NCBI GenBank assembly: GCA_964651325.1
Contig: CAZYXP010000088.1
Span: forward strand, 1-13,631
DNA length: 13,631 nucleotides
Direction of reading: 5' to 3'
Origin: JADFOB01 sp964651325
Lineage (GTDB): Bacteria; Planctomycetota; Phycisphaerae; UBA1845
Shown: positions 11,434 through 13,631 of the stretch, in pieces
Layout of the letters: every line of letters starts with the position of its first letter
How positions within the stretch are numbered: position 1 is the first letter of the stretch
The notes under the pieces: model-generated
Databases searched by the model: none
The model's input: only the letters and a program-made list of their open reading frames with translations
Told to the model about the DNA's origin: nothing
Program-made: the position numbers and the translations under genes

Positions 11434-12635
11434 TTCTACCGATTCGAACCGAGTCCGCGACCCACAACACGCCGACGGTCAACTACCTGATCATCGGCGT
11501 GAACATGCTGGTGTTTCTATTGCTGGGTGACATGCTCTTGGGGCGAAGCCTCTCCGGCGTGCGCGACGAGTACATGGTGTTTCATTCCGTGCGGCCGGCG
11601 ATCTACCAGTTTTTCACCTATCAATTCATTCATGCCGACGCATGGCATCTGCTGGGCAACATGCTGTTTCTTTGGGTGTTCGGCAACAGCGTCAACAGCA
11701 AAATGGGCAACGTGCCCTACCTGCTGTTCTATCTGGCCGGCGGCGTGTTTGCGGCCTGGGGCTATGCGTTGGTGCGCGACGACGTGTTTCAACTGGTCGG
11801 CGCCTCGGGAGCCATCGCGGCCGTGACGACCGCTTATCTGGCGTTGTTTCCGCGAAGTCGGGTGACGGTGCTCATTTGGTTCTTCTTCATCCATTTCGTT
11901 GAAGTGTCCGCGATGGTGATCATCGGGGCGAAGATCATCGTGTGGGATAATGTCATTGCTCCGTCCCTGTCCGGTGGTGGGCAAATCGCTACCGGCGCGC
12001 ATTTGGCGGGCTACGTGTTTGGTTTTGTGGCGGCGCTCGCCCTGCTTCTGCTGCGCGCGCTCCCGCGGGACCAATTCGATATACTTGCGCTGTGGAGTCG
12101 TTGGAATCGGAGGCGTGTGTATGCGTCCACCATGGCGCAATCTCCACACGCGGCCAGCGGGTGGGCCGGTTCCGGGGCTAGCGCTTTTCAGGAGAAGCCG
12201 CCAACCAAGGCGGAGCAGCAAAAATTGGACTCGGTGGCCGCGTTGCGCGGCCAAGTGGCCGAGGCGGTGGAGCAGAAGGATTTTGGCCAGGCTTTTGCGG
12301 CGCACCAGGAATTGATCAAGCTGGACGAACGTCAATGCCTTTCCGAGCGTCATCAGCTTGACATTGCACGAGAATACTACAGAGCCAGCCGCTTTGGCGA
12401 AGCGGCGGCCGCGATGGAGCGTTTTGCCGAATGTTACTCGCGCAGCTCGGAGCTTGGTAATGTTACGCTATTGCTGGGGATCATTTATGCCCGCGATCTG
12501 CGCCAATACGATCAAGCCAACAAGGTGTTGACCCAAACATTGGAATCGGTTCGCGACGAAAAACGTCGGGCGCAATGCTTGCGCTGGCTGGCGGATGTCC
12601 GCGCGGCGCTTGGAAAGCCCGCGCCCGAAGCGTAG
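11427..12635 (+). CDS. Rhomboid family intramembrane serine protease with C-terminal TPR-like domain
   Basis: Product of 402 residues. The N-terminal 215 residues form a rhomboid domain with about six hydrophobic segments. They include FIHADAWHLLGNML (H69, H74, oxyanion N78), the catalytic GASG motif with S127 and the catalytic H192 in AHLAGYVFG. Such proteases cleave substrate transmembrane helices within the bilayer. Residues about 228-262 are a linker rich in Ala, Ser and Gly. Residues about 265-398 form helical hairpins of TPR type (AALRGQVAEAVEQKDFGQAF, LDIAREYYRASRFGEAAAAM, GIIYARDLRQYDQANKVL), presumably cytoplasmic and used to bind a partner. Substrates are unknown. The ATG at 11427 has no Shine-Dalgarno sequence, so coupling to upstream translation is plausible. 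The aminotransferase gene follows 16 bases after the stop. Confidence 0.93.
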   Translation: MLILPIRTESATHNTPTVNYLIIGVNMLVFLLLGDMLLGRSLSGVRDEYMVFHSVRPAIYQFFTYQFIHADAWHLLGNMLFLWVFGNSVNSKMGNVPYLLFYLAGGVFAAWGYALVRDDVFQLVGASGAIAAVTTAYLALFPRSRVTVLIWFFFIHFVEVSAMVIIGAKIIVWDNVIAPSLSGGGQIATGAHLAGYVFGFVAALALLLLRALPRDQFDILALWSRWNRRRVYASTMAQSPHAASGWAGSGASAFQEKPPTKAEQQKLDSVAALRGQVAEAVEQKDFGQAFAAHQELIKLDERQCLSERHQLDIAREYYRASRFGEAAAAMERFAECYSRSSELGNVTLLLGIIYARDLRQYDQANKVLTQTLESVRDEKRRAQCLRWLADVRAALGKPAPEA

Positions 12636-12651
12636 CAAGGAAGCGAAGAAC

Positions 12652-13530
12652 ATGAAAGAACTGGCGTATCTAAACGGAATTTACTGCCCGATCGATCAGG
12701 CGATGGTTTCCATCGAAGATCGCGGTTACTTGTTTGGCGACGGCGTTTACGAAGTCATCGCCTGCTATAACGGAAAACCGTTTCTGCTCGAGGCGCACCT
12801 GGCGAGGCTACGCAAGAGCCTGGCGGCCGTCCACATCGATTACGACTGGGATAAAGCTCCTTTCGAGCCGATCATCGAACAGGGATTGCGCAAGAGCGCT
12901 ATGGCGCGTCGCGGTATGGTCTACATTCAAATCACCCGAGGCACCGAAGCACGGTCGCACGTGTACGGCGCGGGCTTGACGCCCACCGTCGTGCTTACGT
13001 TCAAGCCCATGGCGGAATTGTCGGCCGCGCGGCGCCAGCGCGGGGCGTACATGATGACGGCCGAGGACATCCGATGGGCCCATTGCTTCATCAAGGCGAT
13101 CACGCTGCTGCCCAACGTGCTGGTCAAGAACGAGGCCATCCGCAGGGGGCTTGACGATGCCATTTTCGTGTCGCCATCCGGCGAGGTGCGCGAATGCACC
13201 AGCGCCAACGTGTTTATCGTCAACGATGGCGCGGTGACCATGCCCCCACGCACGGAGGCCGTGCTTCACGGCGTGACGCAGGGCTTTTTGATTCAATGCG
13301 CCAAGGGAATAGGCGTTGACGTCCGAGAAGTGGCGTTTGACGTAGAGACCATGATGTCGGCGGATGAGGTGTTCATGTCCTCCACCACCGCGGAGGTGTT
13401 GGGCGTAACGCAAATTGACGGCAAACCGGTGGCCGACGGCCAGGTGGGTGAGATCACGCAACGCATTTTCCAGGAATTCCGAAATCGCGTGGATGCTTTT
13501 CCCCAAGGGGAGGCTTCCCTGGCCGGGTAG
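12652..13530 (+). CDS. dat: D-amino-acid (D-alanine) aminotransferase, PLP-dependent class IV
   Basis: Product of 292 residues, close to the 280-290 usual for D-alanine aminotransferases. The fold-type IV landmarks are present: EDRGYLFGDGVYEVI (22-36) with Y33, the PLP-binding lysine K148 in CFIKAITLLPNV, E181 in VRECTSANVF contacting the pyridine nitrogen, and SSTTAEVLGVTQIDG near 262-276. ITRGTEARSHVYG (94-106) supplies R101 and H103, which correspond to the R98/H100 substrate-carboxylate trap of Bacillus D-alanine aminotransferase and argue against a branched-chain enzyme. The reaction interconverts D-alanine plus 2-oxoglutarate with pyruvate plus D-glutamate, feeding peptidoglycan precursors. 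AAGGAAG (12637-12643) lies eight bases before the ATG, which decides the start over an upstream in-frame codon at 12595. It is likely in one operon with the rhomboid gene. Confidence 0.93.
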   Translation: MKELAYLNGIYCPIDQAMVSIEDRGYLFGDGVYEVIACYNGKPFLLEAHLARLRKSLAAVHIDYDWDKAPFEPIIEQGLRKSAMARRGMVYIQITRGTEARSHVYGAGLTPTVVLTFKPMAELSAARRQRGAYMMTAEDIRWAHCFIKAITLLPNVLVKNEAIRRGLDDAIFVSPSGEVRECTSANVFIVNDGAVTMPPRTEAVLHGVTQGFLIQCAKGIGVDVREVAFDVETMMSADEVFMSSTTAEVLGVTQIDGKPVADGQVGEITQRIFQEFRNRVDAFPQGEASLAG

Positions 13531-13539
13531 ATTCGCGCA

Positions 13540-13590
13540 GGGCGGGTTTTGCCCGCCGCAACCGAGCTGGCCGGCGCGAAAAACCCGCCC
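13540..13590. terminator. Inverted repeat after the aminotransferase gene, possible terminator
   Basis: GGGCGGGTTTT (13540-13550) and AAAACCCGCCC (13580-13590) are perfect 11-base complements, and a smaller hairpin GGCGGG-TTTT-G-CCCGCC is nested at its left. It begins nine bases after the stop codon. No U-run follows on the plus strand, so if it terminates transcription it is not a classical intrinsic terminator. Confidence 0.45.
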
Positions 13591-13631
13591 CACCCACGTT
13601 TGCCAAGAACTGAATCTCTATCTCCCTCCGG

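Noticed and set aside
11517..12353. Minus-strand open frame of 278 codons
   Set aside because: It is antisense to the rhomboid gene, has His/Gln/Arg-rich composition typical of a shadow frame, and no domain.
12808..13593. Minus-strand open frame of 261 codons
   Set aside because: It is antisense to the D-amino-acid aminotransferase, whose catalytic residues fix the coding strand.

Overview
The window looks like a draft scaffold from an uncultured bacterium, most likely of the Planctomycetota. This is inferred from family content (a rhomboid protease fused to a TPR-like tail, a DUF1844 protein, an acidic tail-anchored protein, a BshC-related protein next to a family 2 glycosyltransferase), high GC, weak or absent Shine-Dalgarno signals and many palindromic intergenic repeats. 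No rRNA or marker gene settles the lineage. Three runs of exactly 100 N (5088-5187, 6679-6778, 8163-8262) mark joins of unknown length.

Layout. Positions 1-3525 are read from the minus strand: the start of a membrane-anchored protein that runs off the window (GTG at 318), a double-domain 6-pyruvoyl-tetrahydropterin synthase homologue (550-1341), a secreted beta-lactamase-fold serine hydrolase (1647-2783) and rsmE (2785-3525). The last two form an operon with one base between them. A divergent region with a 19-bp palindrome at 3556-3574 separates these from plus-strand genes: a very acidic tail-anchored protein (3670-4548), yidD (4608-4895) and a large unrecognised protein interrupted by two gaps (5008-6814). 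A convergent TPR lipoprotein follows on the minus strand (6954-8024), with a strong hairpin repeat between the two ends. After a repeat-rich gap region (8025-8401), all genes are on the plus strand: a GT2 glycosyltransferase, a BshC-like protein, a DUF1844 protein, a possible Cys-rich micro-ORF, a rhomboid-TPR fusion and a D-amino-acid aminotransferase.

How the genes fit together. Most look like housekeeping or envelope functions: rRNA methylation, membrane insertion, intramembrane proteolysis, and D-amino acid supply for the cell wall. The most interesting points are (i) a tandem PTPS protein whose N-terminal copy has lost its zinc and catalytic residues, (ii) a serine hydrolase with Arg in place of the catalytic Lys, (iii) a GT2 gene tightly linked to a BshC-like gene, which recalls the order of chemistry in bacillithiol synthesis, (iv) -10 boxes 7-8 bases upstream of two start codons, suggesting leaderless mRNAs, and (v) evidence that the first assembly gap may be false. 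I found no CRISPR array, transposase, prophage, tRNA or rRNA.
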